A stretch of DNA of 18,621 bases from Candidatus Dormiibacterota bacterium (lineage in GTDB: Bacteria > Chloroflexota > Dormibacteria > Aeolococcales > Aeolococcaceae), in contig PLXL01000087.1 of the NCBI GenBank assembly GCA_003153215.1, forward strand, positions 43,372 through 61,992, in the 5' to 3' direction. This document shows, in pieces, positions 1 through 7,241 of this stretch. The notes under the pieces were generated by a model, which made no database searches, was not told the origin of the DNA, and worked only from the letters and a program-made list of their open reading frames with translations. Numbering within the stretch: position 1 is the first letter of the stretch; each line of letters begins with the position of its first letter. Both the position numbers and the translations under genes were made by a program.

Positions 1-3
1 GAG

Positions 4-1427
<1,424 letters not shown>

Positions 1428-1431
<4 letters not shown>

Positions 1432-1979
1432 CCGTGCCACGCGACGAGCTGCACAGGCTTCTCGCCGAGCGCGCCTTTCGCTGGGGCGACTTCGTGCTCG
1501 CGAGCGGGAGGCGGAGCGATTACTTCTTTGACGGCAAGCAGGTGACCCTGGAAGGCCGCGGACTCTTCCTGGCAGCCTCGCTGATGCTGGCCCGCTGCCG
1601 CGAGCTGGGCGTCACCGCGGTGGCCGGCGACGACGGGGTCGGGCCGCTCCTGGGTGCCATCGCGGCGCTGAGCGCCGCCGGCTCCGATCCGCCGCTGCGC
1701 GCCTTCATGATCCGCAAGGCGCAGAAGGAGCACGGCACGGCGGCCAAGATCGCGGGGCCTGCGCCGGTGCAGGGCGAGCTCGTGGCTCTCATCGAGGATG
1801 TCGTCACCACCGGCGGATCCGCCTTCCGCTCCCTTGAGGTGCTCGCGCCCACCGGGGTGCGGGTCGCAGAGGTCGTCGTTCTGGTCGACCGCGAGGAGGG
1901 CGCGGAGGCCGCCCTGCGCGAGCGGTCCCTCCCCCTGCACGCGCTCTTCCGGCGCAGCGAGTTCAGCACTCACAGCTGA
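1428..1979 (+). CDS. pyrE: Orotate phosphoribosyltransferase family protein (PyrE-like)
   Basis: Likely joins orotate to PRPP to give OMP in pyrimidine synthesis. Type I phosphoribosyltransferase features are clear: SGRRSDYFFDGKQ (residues 27-37) matches the OPRT substrate loop; RKAQKEHG (96-103) matches the RKxxKxHG flexible loop; LIEDVVTTGGS (121-131) is the PRPP-binding loop with two acidic residues before TTGGS. At 183 aa the length is normal. GTG 1428 is chosen because GGAGG at 1415-1419 lies 8 nt upstream and the start overlaps the gcvPB stop (GTGA); GTG 1434, with GGAG at 1424-1427, is an alternative. No other pyrimidine genes are adjacent, so a salvage-type or orotate-like paralogue cannot be excluded, though the loop motifs favour a true OPRT. 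Confidence 0.85.
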
Positions 1980-1986
1980 GGCGCCG

Positions 1987-2040
1987 CTGAGAAAGGCGGG
2001 GTATCACCGCTTCGTGGCAAGGGTTTCAGCACCCTCTCAG
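1987..2040 (+). ncRNA. Possible three-way-junction RNA element in 5' leader
   Basis: Read by eye, this intergenic stretch contains three nested perfect helices: an outer 6-bp stem (CTGAGA 1987-1992 with TCTCAG 2035-2040), an inner GCGG/CCGC hairpin (1996-1999 with 2007-2010), and a GGGT/ACCC hairpin (2021-2024 with 2031-2034) stacked directly on the outer stem. It sits between the pyrE-like stop and a lipoprotein gene. No known riboswitch consensus was recognised and there is no T-tract. It could be a leader structure, a processing site, or chance pairing in GC-rich DNA. Confidence 0.2.
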
Positions 2041-2090
2041 GGAGTCGCCGGCTGACCGGTGCCAGCATGGGGTCCACGTTCAGATGAAAC

Positions 2091-2096
2091 GGAGGA
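2091..2096 (+). promoter_or_regulatory. Shine-Dalgarno GGAGGA deciding the lipoprotein start
   Basis: GGAGGA ends 8 nt before ATG 2105, ideal spacing. It lies inside the longer reading frame that begins at ATG 2084, so it argues for ATG 2105 as the true start. Confidence 0.6.
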
Positions 2097-2104
2097 CCAC
2101 ATCG

Positions 2105-2437
2105 ATGCGACGTCTCGGCAGGCTCGGCTCCGCCGCTCTGGCCGGCTCGGCCCTGCTCCTCATGGCGGCCTGCGCGCACACGGTCCCGGCGCCGACGGCA
2201 CCCCCGACGCTGAGCGTCGCGCCGATCAGCACCCCGGCCGGCGAGACCGCCACCCCGAGCGCCGTCGCGGGCAGCCCCAGTTCCACGGCAGCAAGCTCCA
2301 GCTCCGCCGCCGGAGACGCCAGCGACCAGCTCAACCAGATCGACAACCAGATCAACAACCAACTCAACCAGATCGACAACGAGATCGGCCAGGCCAACCA
2401 GGGCCTTGCCACCAGTGAAGGAGACCCGGCTCAATGA
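2105..2437 (+). CDS. Small secreted lipoprotein with 11-residue (hendecad) tandem repeat
   Basis: No named family is recognised. From ATG 2105 the protein is 110 aa. Residues 1-22 form a lipoprotein signal peptide (RRLGRLG, hydrophobic core, then LLLMAAC with Cys23 as the probable lipidation site). A linker of Ala/Ser/Thr/Pro runs to about residue 74 and fits a cell-wall spacer. The C-terminus carries QLNQIDNQINN followed by QLNQIDNEIGQ; Leu/Ile spacing of 3-4-4 is the hendecad pattern of a right-handed or weakly twisted coiled coil. An upstream in-frame ATG at 2084 would add 7 residues but has no ribosome site. The stop overlaps the next start (ATGA), so the two products are probably made together and could interact. 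Function unknown. Confidence 0.75.
   Translation: MRRLGRLGSAALAGSALLLMAACAHTVPAPTAPPTLSVAPISTPAGETATPSAVAGSPSSTAASSSSAAGDASDQLNQIDNQINNQLNQIDNEIGQANQGLATSEGDPAQ
2327..2392 (+). repeat. Two-copy 33-nt tandem repeat (11 codons)
   Basis: Copies at 2327-2359 and 2360-2392. The core CTCAACCAGATCGACAAC is identical in both; the rest differs by a few bases. It encodes the QLNQIDN(Q/E)I hendecad of the lipoprotein. The near-identity at DNA level suggests a recent in-frame duplication. Confidence 0.85.
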
Positions 2438-3180
2438 AGCTGCACCACCCCATCCGCATCGGCATCGCCGCCTTCGCGGTCAGCGCCGCCCTCGCCGCCG
2501 CGAGCGTCCTGCCCGCCATGGCCGCAGCCAGTCCCTCTCCGAGCGCCACCTCCGGCGCGTGCTCCGGCAGCACGGCCGCCCGCCTGGCCTGCATTGACCA
2601 GCGCGCCTCCCAGGCGGTCTCCGCGCGGGAGGCCGCGCTCCAGAAGATGACCTCGGACGTCAACGACAGCGCCGACATCACCTCGAGCGACAACGCGACC
2701 CTGCTCGGCCAGCTCTCGGCTGACGCGAGCGGCCTGCAGACGCTCCTCGGCACCATCGACGCCGACACCACGGTGGCGAAGGCACTCGCTGACACCAAGA
2801 CGATCGTCACAGGCTATCGGGTCTTCCTCCTCGAGCAGCCCAAGGTGCACCTCGTGATCGCCGCCGACACCGAGACGACCATCGAATCCAACCTCCAGTC
2901 GAAGCTGCCGTCGATCCAGACTGCGATCAACAACAGCAGCGCCTCGGCCGCGCAGAAGGCGGCCGCGCAGACCGCTTTCAACGACTGCACCACTCAGCTG
3001 GCGGCTGCGCAGTCGGCCTCGGCGGGCATCGTCTCCGACGTGATCACCCTTCTCCCCTCCGGCTACCCGGGCAACCAGCCAACGCTGGTCTCGGCCCGCG
3101 ATTCGGCACAGACGGTCCGGTCGGACCTTGGCAAGTGCAAGACCGACATCGAGACCATCCGCACCGATCTCGCGAGCTAG
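2434..3180 (+). CDS. Secreted alpha-helical protein of unknown function
   Basis: 248 aa. A Sec signal peptide spans about residues 1-30 (KLHHPIRIG, hydrophobic core, then LPAMA before AAS). The mature part is Ala/Ser/Thr/Gln-rich and reads as long helices. The segment TGYRVFLLEQPKVHLVIAAD, near the middle, resembles a hypothetical secreted family seen in actinobacteria and relatives; this is recollection, not a search. Four cysteines (two near residues 43 and 53, one in FNDC, one in GKCK) could form two disulfides outside the cell. AAGGAG at 2418-2423 lies 10 nt before ATG 2434, and the start overlaps the upstream lipoprotein stop by 4 nt. It is probably an exported partner of that lipoprotein. 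Function unknown. Confidence 0.85.
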   Translation: MKLHHPIRIGIAAFAVSAALAAASVLPAMAAASPSPSATSGACSGSTAARLACIDQRASQAVSAREAALQKMTSDVNDSADITSSDNATLLGQLSADASGLQTLLGTIDADTTVAKALADTKTIVTGYRVFLLEQPKVHLVIAADTETTIESNLQSKLPSIQTAINNSSASAAQKAAAQTAFNDCTTQLAAAQSASAGIVSDVITLLPSGYPGNQPTLVSARDSAQTVRSDLGKCKTDIETIRTDLAS

Positions 3181-3194
3181 ACGGAACTCGATCC

Positions 3195-3237
3195 CGCAAT
3201 GCGGGCGGAGGAGCGCTGTGCCCCTCCGCCCGTTGCG
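3195..3237 (+). terminator. Strong GC-rich hairpin, likely transcription terminator
   Basis: A perfect 10-bp stem (CGGGCGGAGG 3202-3211 with CCTCCGCCCG 3223-3232, 11-nt loop) is extended by 5 more pairs (CGCAA 3195-3199 with TTGCG 3233-3237) across a 2-nt bulge. It starts 15 nt after the stop at 3180. There is no T-run, as is common in high-GC bacteria. Confidence 0.65.
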
Positions 3238-3337
3238 CGTCTCCAGCGCGACGGCCCGAGGCCACCGCGAGCCGGCTGGCGGCGAGACCACGGCGCCGGC
3301 AGGGCCGCGCTTAGTGAGGGCGCCGGCATAAAGTGAC

Positions 3338-3343
3338 TACCAT
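3338..3343 (+). promoter_or_regulatory. Candidate -10 element TACCAT (leaderless start)
   Basis: TACCAT fits TANNNT and lies at -13 to -8 relative to ATG 3351, the spacing expected if transcription begins at or next to the start codon. No Shine-Dalgarno is visible. No -35 was recognised. Confidence 0.3.
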
Positions 3344-3350
3344 CGCCGGC

Positions 3351-4061
3351 ATGGTCCGCACCCTGGCAGCCGCCGTCCTCCTCGTGGCGGTGGCCGCGTG
3401 CGGGGGGCCCGCGGCGCACTCCGCCTCGCCCGTGCCGTCGCCGTCGCACAGCTCGGCTCCGTCAACGACGCCAACCGCGTCCGCCAGCTCCGCCCCGGAC
3501 GACGAGACAGTCGACCTGGTGACCTCCGGGTTCGGGTCCTACGACCTCCAGGTGTACCCGGTTGCGGTGCTGCACAACGAGGCCTCCGCGCACATCGCGG
3601 CCGGGGTGGTGGTCAACTTCACCGTCCGCTTCCCGGGGGGGGGTTACTCCCTCGCCTCGGAGCCGGTGTCGCTGGCCCCGGGGGAGACCCTCGCGGTGAC
3701 CGCCCTCTGCACCGACTCGTGCGAGGGGGCCACCAGCACCGACGTCTCCGTGACCGTCGGAGCCTGGCAGGCGGGTGAGCGCACGGTCATCTCAGCGACC
3801 GCGGCGACGTACGCGTGCGGCTCCCCCTGCGCCGGATCGGTCGGATACGAGGGAGACGTCTCGGCAACCCTGAGCGGGCAGGTCGCGTCCGGGACACTCG
3901 TCAGCGTCTCCGCGACGTGCGAGGACGGTACCGGGGCCATCGTCGGGGGCGGGCTCCTGCAGACGGTCTGGCCGGGAGGAGGCTCGACGGCCGCGTCGGT
4001 GCCGGTCCTGGTCTCTGCCCCGCCGGCGTTGTGCCAGCTCTACGCGACAGACGTCAACTGA
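3351..4061 (+). CDS. Cell-surface lipoprotein, beta-rich with cysteine pairs
   Basis: 236 aa from ATG 3351. The lipoprotein signal peptide MVRTLAAAVLLVAVAAC gives lipid-Cys17, followed by a Ser/Thr/Pro/Ala linker to about residue 50. The rest looks like extracellular beta-sandwich sequence: SYDLQVYPVAVLHNEASAHI, VVVNFTVRF and PVSLAPGETLAVTA resemble FxLYD-type or immunoglobulin-like domains with a conserved LxPGET turn (family assignment is inference). Six cysteines after the lipid Cys (in LCTDSC, YACGSPC, TCED, LCQL) could make three disulfides. GTG 3333 would extend the frame by 6 residues, but ATG 3351 places the basic n-region correctly. A run of nine G (3635-3643) lies in the PGGG codons 95-98. 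Ligand unknown. Confidence 0.75.
   Translation: MVRTLAAAVLLVAVAACGGPAAHSASPVPSPSHSSAPSTTPTASASSAPDDETVDLVTSGFGSYDLQVYPVAVLHNEASAHIAAGVVVNFTVRFPGGGYSLASEPVSLAPGETLAVTALCTDSCEGATSTDVSVTVGAWQAGERTVISATAATYACGSPCAGSVGYEGDVSATLSGQVASGTLVSVSATCEDGTGAIVGGGLLQTVWPGGGSTAASVPVLVSAPPALCQLYATDVN
3635..3643 (+). repeat. Nine-G homopolymer inside a lipoprotein gene
   Basis: An uninterrupted G9 run spans codons 95-98 (Pro-Gly-Gly-Gly) of the lipoprotein. A one-base gain or loss would shift the frame and truncate or alter the protein. It could be a slippage site or a sequencing-error hotspot. Confidence 0.9.
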
Positions 4062-4076
4062 GGCCGGCCGCCGGCC
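4062..4076 (+). terminator. Hairpin directly after lipoprotein stop
   Basis: GGCCGG (4062-4067) pairs with CCGGCC (4071-4076) around a 3-nt loop, beginning immediately after the TGA at 4059-4061. It lies in the 80-nt convergent gap before the transglycosylase and could serve either strand. There is no T-run. Confidence 0.4.
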
Positions 4077-4141
4077 ACGCGATGGCGTTCAGGCCGGCAA
4101 GATCGAGGAGCGTCGCAAGAGCCGGATGGGAGCAGGCTCCG

Positions 4142-4867
4142 TCAGGTGCGCGAGCAGACCGGCCAGGCCGACGAGTCCCCGGAGGCGAACATGCTCGCCG
4201 CGATGTCCGACTGCTGGGCCGGGTCCCAGATGTCTGTGCCGCCGTGAGCCGTGAAGGTGGACATGAGGAACTGGAAGAGGCCGTAGTAGGGGCCGGACGC
4301 GTTGTACGAGTTGGTGTGGAGCGTGGACTCGCACTCGGCGGTGCTGATCATCCAGGCGGGGTTGACCCCTTGGCCGTCAGCCGCCTCGGTGATGATGGCC
4401 TCGACCTCGGCTGTGGAGTAGGGGGCAGAGGGAATCTCTGTGCCGTCGAGCACCTGGAGGGGCGAGAGCTGCGGGGCAGGGGGGAGGCTCGCGAGTACCG
4501 GCGTGCTGATCCCGCTGGTCCCCACATCCAACGGGTCGCCGAGAGGCTGGATGTGAAAGCGGAGGAGCGAGCCGGCGGAGCTGATCGGCGGGCCCTGGGC
4601 CGGGCCCGTGGAGGGGCCCGAGAACGCCGCCACGGTGAGGGTCAGCACGGCGCTCAGGGGCAGGATGGCGATACCGGCGGCCAGTTCCCCGAGGCGCCGG
4701 GGAATCCAGATGCGGCCGCCGCTGCGGCCCAGCCCGCCAAGGGAGTGGAGGCGGCGTGCCAGCCGCCGCGCCGCGCCGCGGAGTGGCGGGCCAAGGCGCC
4801 CCGCCGACCGCCGGAGCGAACAGGCGCGCCGGCTTGCCCACTCCGGAAGGCGCAACGCAGTTCGCAT
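4142..4867 (-). CDS. Membrane-anchored lytic transglycosylase-like protein
   Basis: Likely cleaves peptidoglycan glycan strands outside the membrane. From ATG 4867 the protein is 241 aa. Residues 1-60 are Arg-rich (predicted cytoplasmic), residues about 61-83 form one transmembrane segment, a Pro/Ser/Gly linker runs to about 145, and a lysozyme-fold domain fills 150-241. The domain shows MISTAECES with candidate catalytic Glu180 before Ser181, SGPYYGLFQF (191-200, the G-L-x-Q-F motif after the catalytic Glu), and DIWDPAQQSDIAASMFASG near the C-terminus, typical of actinobacterial SLT-like domains. GGGGAG (plus-strand 4877-4882) sits 9 nt before ATG 4867, which fixes the start; the much longer upstream open frame is an antisense shadow of the NUDIX region. 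No LysM or other wall-binding domain. It is convergent with the lipoprotein and divergent from the NUDIX gene. Confidence 0.8.
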   Translation of the reverse strand: MRTALRLPEWASRRACSLRRSAGRLGPPLRGAARRLARRLHSLGGLGRSGGRIWIPRRLGELAAGIAILPLSAVLTLTVAAFSGPSTGPAQGPPISSAGSLLRFHIQPLGDPLDVGTSGISTPVLASLPPAPQLSPLQVLDGTEIPSAPYSTAEVEAIITEAADGQGVNPAWMISTAECESTLHTNSYNASGPYYGLFQFLMSTFTAHGGTDIWDPAQQSDIAASMFASGDSSAWPVCSRT

Positions 4868-5123
4868 CGACAGGATCTCCCCTGACCGACCGACCGTTCC
4901 CCTCGTCGCTTCACGGCACGACTGGTGGAGGACGGCGCAGCTAGGTCTCCGTTCCACCGAGGTTAGCGTGGTGGGCCTCGGACCGGCGGGGCCAACTCCC
5001 GCCGTGCAGGACGCGATCGGATCGATCCGTGACCCGGGCACCCTACCACAGCCGCGCGGCGAGGGCGCGGCCCTCGGCCCGTTCGTGACCGCCCCCGTGC
5101 GGCTGCTGTCAGACTTCCCGACC
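4868..5123. promoter_or_regulatory. Divergent intergenic region, transglycosylase / NUDIX
   Basis: 256 nt without a gene. It holds the Shine-Dalgarno of the minus-strand transglycosylase (CTCCCC at 4877-4882), a GACCGACCGACC triplication at 4884-4895, and a TANNNT-like TAGCGT at 4964-4969 on the plus strand. Promoters for both genes are expected here; no firm -35 was recognised. Confidence 0.4.
5110..5115 (+). promoter_or_regulatory. Candidate -10 element CAGACT before NUDIX gene
   Basis: CAGACT lies at -14 to -9 relative to ATG 5124, which has no Shine-Dalgarno. It is one base from TAGACT found before hom at nearly the same offset. Confidence 0.25.
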
Positions 5124-5696
5124 ATGACCGACGAGTTGCTCCGGGAGCACCCGGTGGAGCGGCGGACCGTGTTCCAGGGCCGCCTGCTCACCGTCCACGA
5201 CGACACCGTGGAGACCGCGGACGGCAATCTCGCCGGCCGCGAGATCATCGAGCACCCGGGAGCGGTGGGGATCGTGGCGACGGACGCCGACGGCCGCGTC
5301 GTGCTGGTGCGCCAGTGGCGCCACGCCGTCGGCAGGGCGCTGTGGGAGATCCCGGCGGGCACCCTGACCCCGGGCGAGGAGCCCGAGGCTGCCGCCCGAC
5401 GCGAGCTGGCCGAGGAGACCGGGTACACGGCAGAGATCTGGGAGCGACTCGCCGCGGGCCCGGTGGCACCGGGGTACAGCGGGGAGCTGCTCCACCTCTT
5501 CGCAGCGCGCCACCTCAGTCCCGGCGAGACGCACACCGACCCGGACGAGCACGTTGTCGCCCAGCTCTTCACGGCAGCGGAGGCCGCCCGCCTCATCGCC
5601 GATGACGCCGTCGACATGAAGACGATCGCGGGACTGGCCCTGGCCGGGTTCCCAGTGGCGGCCGGCACCCGCGGGCCGAGCTCGACGCCAGCATGA
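5124..5696 (+). CDS. NUDIX hydrolase, ADP-ribose pyrophosphatase type
   Basis: Likely hydrolyses ADP-ribose (or a related nucleoside diphosphate-sugar) to AMP and ribose 5-phosphate. 190 aa from ATG 5124. The full Nudix box GX5EX7REUXEEXGU is visible: G79 TLTPG E85, then RELAEETGY at 93-101. Flanking ADPRase features are LVRQWRHAVGRALWEIPAGT just before the box and APGYSGELLHLFAARHL after it (the Pro-Gly-Tyr segment near residues 115-118). The N-terminus MTDELLREHPVERRTVFQGRL matches family starts. The frame is open far upstream, but nothing there looks like a NUDIX protein. The stop overlaps the next gene's start (ATGA), so this is the first gene of a coupled set with the 5693 gene, a HAD hydrolase and a helix-turn-helix protein. 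Confidence 0.92.
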   Translation: MTDELLREHPVERRTVFQGRLLTVHDDTVETADGNLAGREIIEHPGAVGIVATDADGRVVLVRQWRHAVGRALWEIPAGTLTPGEEPEAAARRELAEETGYTAEIWERLAAGPVAPGYSGELLHLFAARHLSPGETHTDPDEHVVAQLFTAAEAARLIADDAVDMKTIAGLALAGFPVAAGTRGPSSTPA

Positions 5697-6076
5697 GCGG
5701 CGGTGCCAACGGGGCCGGGAACTCGGACGATGTGGTCGCCCGCGCGATCAAGGAGCTGATCGACTCGGTCCCCGGTGAGGAGGAGGCACCAGCGCCGGAG
5801 GCTGAGACCTCCACCGTCCAGCCCTGGGCGGAGACCGCGTCCCCGTCGGCGAGCGACAAGCGGCCCCTGGAGGCGCTGCTCGGTGAGTACGCGGCCCGGG
5901 TCGCGGCGGCGCCCGGCGCGACAGCTCGACTCCCCACCGAGGCTCACCCCTCGAAGACGTTCTACGACCGCTTTGCCCGCTCGCCCGGGCCTGGAGGCTC
6001 GGGGCGGCGACGGCGCAGAAGGGTCTCGGGGAGGAAGCGGCGGGGTGGGCCGGGGCGCGGTCAGCAGCCCCACTGA
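5693..6076 (+). CDS. Hypothetical protein, acidic N-terminus and Arg-rich tail
   Basis: 127 aa, not recognised. Residues about 12-45 contain a short predicted helix (DDVVARAIKELIDSV) followed by an acidic Glu/Pro/Ala stretch; the middle has PLEALLGEYAARV and THPSKTFYDRFARS-like sequence (residues about 62-98); the last 26 residues are strongly basic (six consecutive Arg, then SGRKRRGGPGRG). Such a tail suggests binding to nucleic acid, ribosome or acidic membrane, which is inference. The start overlaps the NUDIX stop by 4 nt and the stop overlaps the HAD start by 1 nt (TGATG), so it is almost certainly translated. There is no signal peptide or membrane segment. Confidence 0.65.
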   Translation: MSGGANGAGNSDDVVARAIKELIDSVPGEEEAPAPEAETSTVQPWAETASPSASDKRPLEALLGEYAARVAAAPGATARLPTEAHPSKTFYDRFARSPGPGGSGRRRRRRVSGRKRRGGPGRGQQPH

Positions 6077-6891
6077 TGGCGAGTGCGTCGATCCAGGCGC
6101 TGCTCTTCGACTACGGCCTGACCCTCGTCACCTTCAGCCGGCCGGACGGGGCCCTGCTGCGAGCCCACGCGGAGGTCGCCCGCCGGCTCCAGGAAGCCGG
6201 GCTCGGACCGGTGCCACCGGCGGAGACGCTGCTCGCCGAGGTGCACGACCGCGTCGAGCATGCGGTGGCGCGCCACGACGCGATGGGGCGGCTCAGGGAG
6301 ATCGACGCCGCGGCGGAGGAGCGACGCGCCTACGCGACGCTGGGCCTCCAGCTCTCAGACGAGCTGCTGGATGAGATCGCCGCCATCACCCAGGAGGCGT
6401 GGCGGGAAGGTGCTGTGGTCGCCGAGGGAGCGGTCGACACCCTGGCGAAGCTGCGCGGGCGCGGCCTTCGTCTCGGTCTCTGCTCCAACGCGTCGTATCG
6501 CTCCGCCAGCCTCCACGCCCAGCTCGCGCACCTCGGGTTGGCCGGTCTCTTCGACAGCGTGACCTTCTCCAGCGAGATCGGCTGGCGCAAGCCCGCGCCG
6601 CAGATCTTCGCCGCCGCCCTGGGCGCCCTGGGTGTCGAGGCGAGCCGCTGCGCGATGGTGGGAGACCGCCGCCGCGAGGACATCGCCGGCGCTCGTGCCG
6701 CGGGGATGGCGAGCATCCGGACCCGCGAGCATCGGGACGACCCCGGACCGGGCGACGCGGACGCGGTGATCAACCGGCTCTCCGACCTAGTCGAGCTGCT
6801 GTTTCCGCCGCAGAATCGGGGCAACCGTGGTAGCGTCGTTGGCGACGACAACATCCCGTTGACCCGAGGAATCAAGCAGGAAGCGAGATGA
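6076..6891 (+). CDS. HAD-superfamily hydrolase (subfamily IA-like)
   Basis: Probably a small-molecule phosphatase; substrate unknown. 271 aa. Motif I is FDYGLTL with nucleophile Asp12; the usual second Asp (+2) is Gly14. Motif II is LCSNAS with Ser137, motif III is the Lys172 in GWRKPAP, and motif IV is GDRRREDI with Asp197 and Asp202. A helical cap lies between motifs I and II (about residues 20-110), as in subfamily IA. The replacement of Asp+2, the general acid/base of typical phosphatases, is known in some HAD lineages but leaves the reaction uncertain. The last 30 or so residues (from about 240) look unconserved and overlie the leader of the next gene. Start: ATG 6076 overlaps the preceding stop by 1 nt; the stop overlaps the helix-turn-helix start by 4 nt. 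Confidence 0.88.
   Translation: MASASIQALLFDYGLTLVTFSRPDGALLRAHAEVARRLQEAGLGPVPPAETLLAEVHDRVEHAVARHDAMGRLREIDAAAEERRAYATLGLQLSDELLDEIAAITQEAWREGAVVAEGAVDTLAKLRGRGLRLGLCSNASYRSASLHAQLAHLGLAGLFDSVTFSSEIGWRKPAPQIFAAALGALGVEASRCAMVGDRRREDIAGARAAGMASIRTREHRDDPGPGDADAVINRLSDLVELLFPPQNRGNRGSVVGDDNIPLTRGIKQEAR
6831..6836 (+). promoter_or_regulatory. Candidate internal -10 element TAGCGT
   Basis: TGGTAGCGT reads as an extended -10 (TG, one base, TANNNT). It lies inside the HAD 3' end and 52 nt upstream of the helix-turn-helix gene, so it could give that gene its own transcript with a short leader. Confidence 0.3.
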
Positions 6892-7160
6892 TGGATGCCG
6901 GCTTTCGGGGTTACCTGATCGAGAGATGTCATGTGCGCGGCATCTCGCTCCACCGTCTTGCGCTGCTCTGCGACCTCAATCAGATCTACTTCTACCAGGC
7001 GGTCAACAAGAACAAAGACAACCCACCGCCGTGGGTGCTCCGCCGGGCCGCCCCTCACCTGGGTGTCAGCTACGCCGAGCTGCTGATCGCGGCGGGCTAC
7101 CTCACCGAGGACGACATCCGGGACTTCGCGGCCGGCCGGCCGGCCGGCTCCATCGCCTAG
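6888..7160 (+). CDS. Small helix-turn-helix (XRE-like) DNA-binding protein
   Basis: 90 aa, almost entirely one five-helix HTH domain. RGYLIERCHVRGISLHRLAL, then LCDLNQIYFYQAVNKNKDNP as the likely recognition-helix area, and VLRRAAPHLGVSYAELLIAAGYL, which matches the Xre-family ending LAxxLGVSxxELLxxAGY. It probably acts as a transcriptional repressor or as the DNA-binding half of a stress or toxin-antitoxin type regulator; no toxin is adjacent. AGGA at 6878-6881 serves ATG 6888 (6 nt) or ATG 6891 (9 nt). The start overlaps the HAD stop, which argues for shared transcription with the NUDIX-HAD set. The aromatic-rich LNQIYFYQAVN in place of a typical S/T-rich recognition helix is unusual. Its 3' end includes a GGCC repeat. 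Confidence 0.75.
   Translation: MMDAGFRGYLIERCHVRGISLHRLALLCDLNQIYFYQAVNKNKDNPPPWVLRRAAPHLGVSYAELLIAAGYLTEDDIRDFAAGRPAGSIA
7130..7148 (+). repeat. GGCC tetranucleotide repeat (about 4.75 units)
   Basis: 19 nt of uninterrupted GGCC repeats at the 3' end of the helix-turn-helix gene, encoding AGRPAG. It is self-complementary and prone to slippage; a unit change would alter the C-terminus and stop. Confidence 0.85.
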
Positions 7161-7229
7161 CCGGCATCCCGGCCGCTTCGACCCGGCTTCCCCGACCGCC
7201 AGGTCCACACACCGGGGACGCTTGAGCGA

Positions 7230-7235
7230 CAGAAT
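7230..7235 (+). promoter_or_regulatory. Candidate -10 element CAGAAT before dinB (leaderless start)
   Basis: CAGAAT lies exactly at -12 to -7 relative to ATG 7242, which fits transcription starting at the A of the start codon. No Shine-Dalgarno is present and no LexA-type palindrome was seen in the 81-nt gap. Confidence 0.35.
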
Positions 7236-7241
7236 CGGCTC

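Noticed and set aside
1987..2040. THI-box (TPP riboswitch) suggested by CTGAGA
   Set aside because: The second half of the consensus (ACCTGAT followed by GGATAATGCCAGCG-like sequence) is missing and the downstream gene is not a thiamin gene.
2035..2045. Glycine riboswitch suggested by CTCTCAGG near gcvPB
   Set aside because: The GGAGAG partner and the conserved core are absent, and the element lies downstream of the glycine cleavage gene.
4868..6073. N-terminal extension of the transglycosylase frame to 6073 on the minus strand
   Set aside because: It would run antisense through NUDIX and the 5693 gene; the Shine-Dalgarno and membrane-helix position support ATG 4867.
7161..7241. LexA/SOS box upstream of dinB
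   Set aside because: No GAAC-N4-GTTC or CTGT-N8-ACAG type palindrome was seen in the gap.
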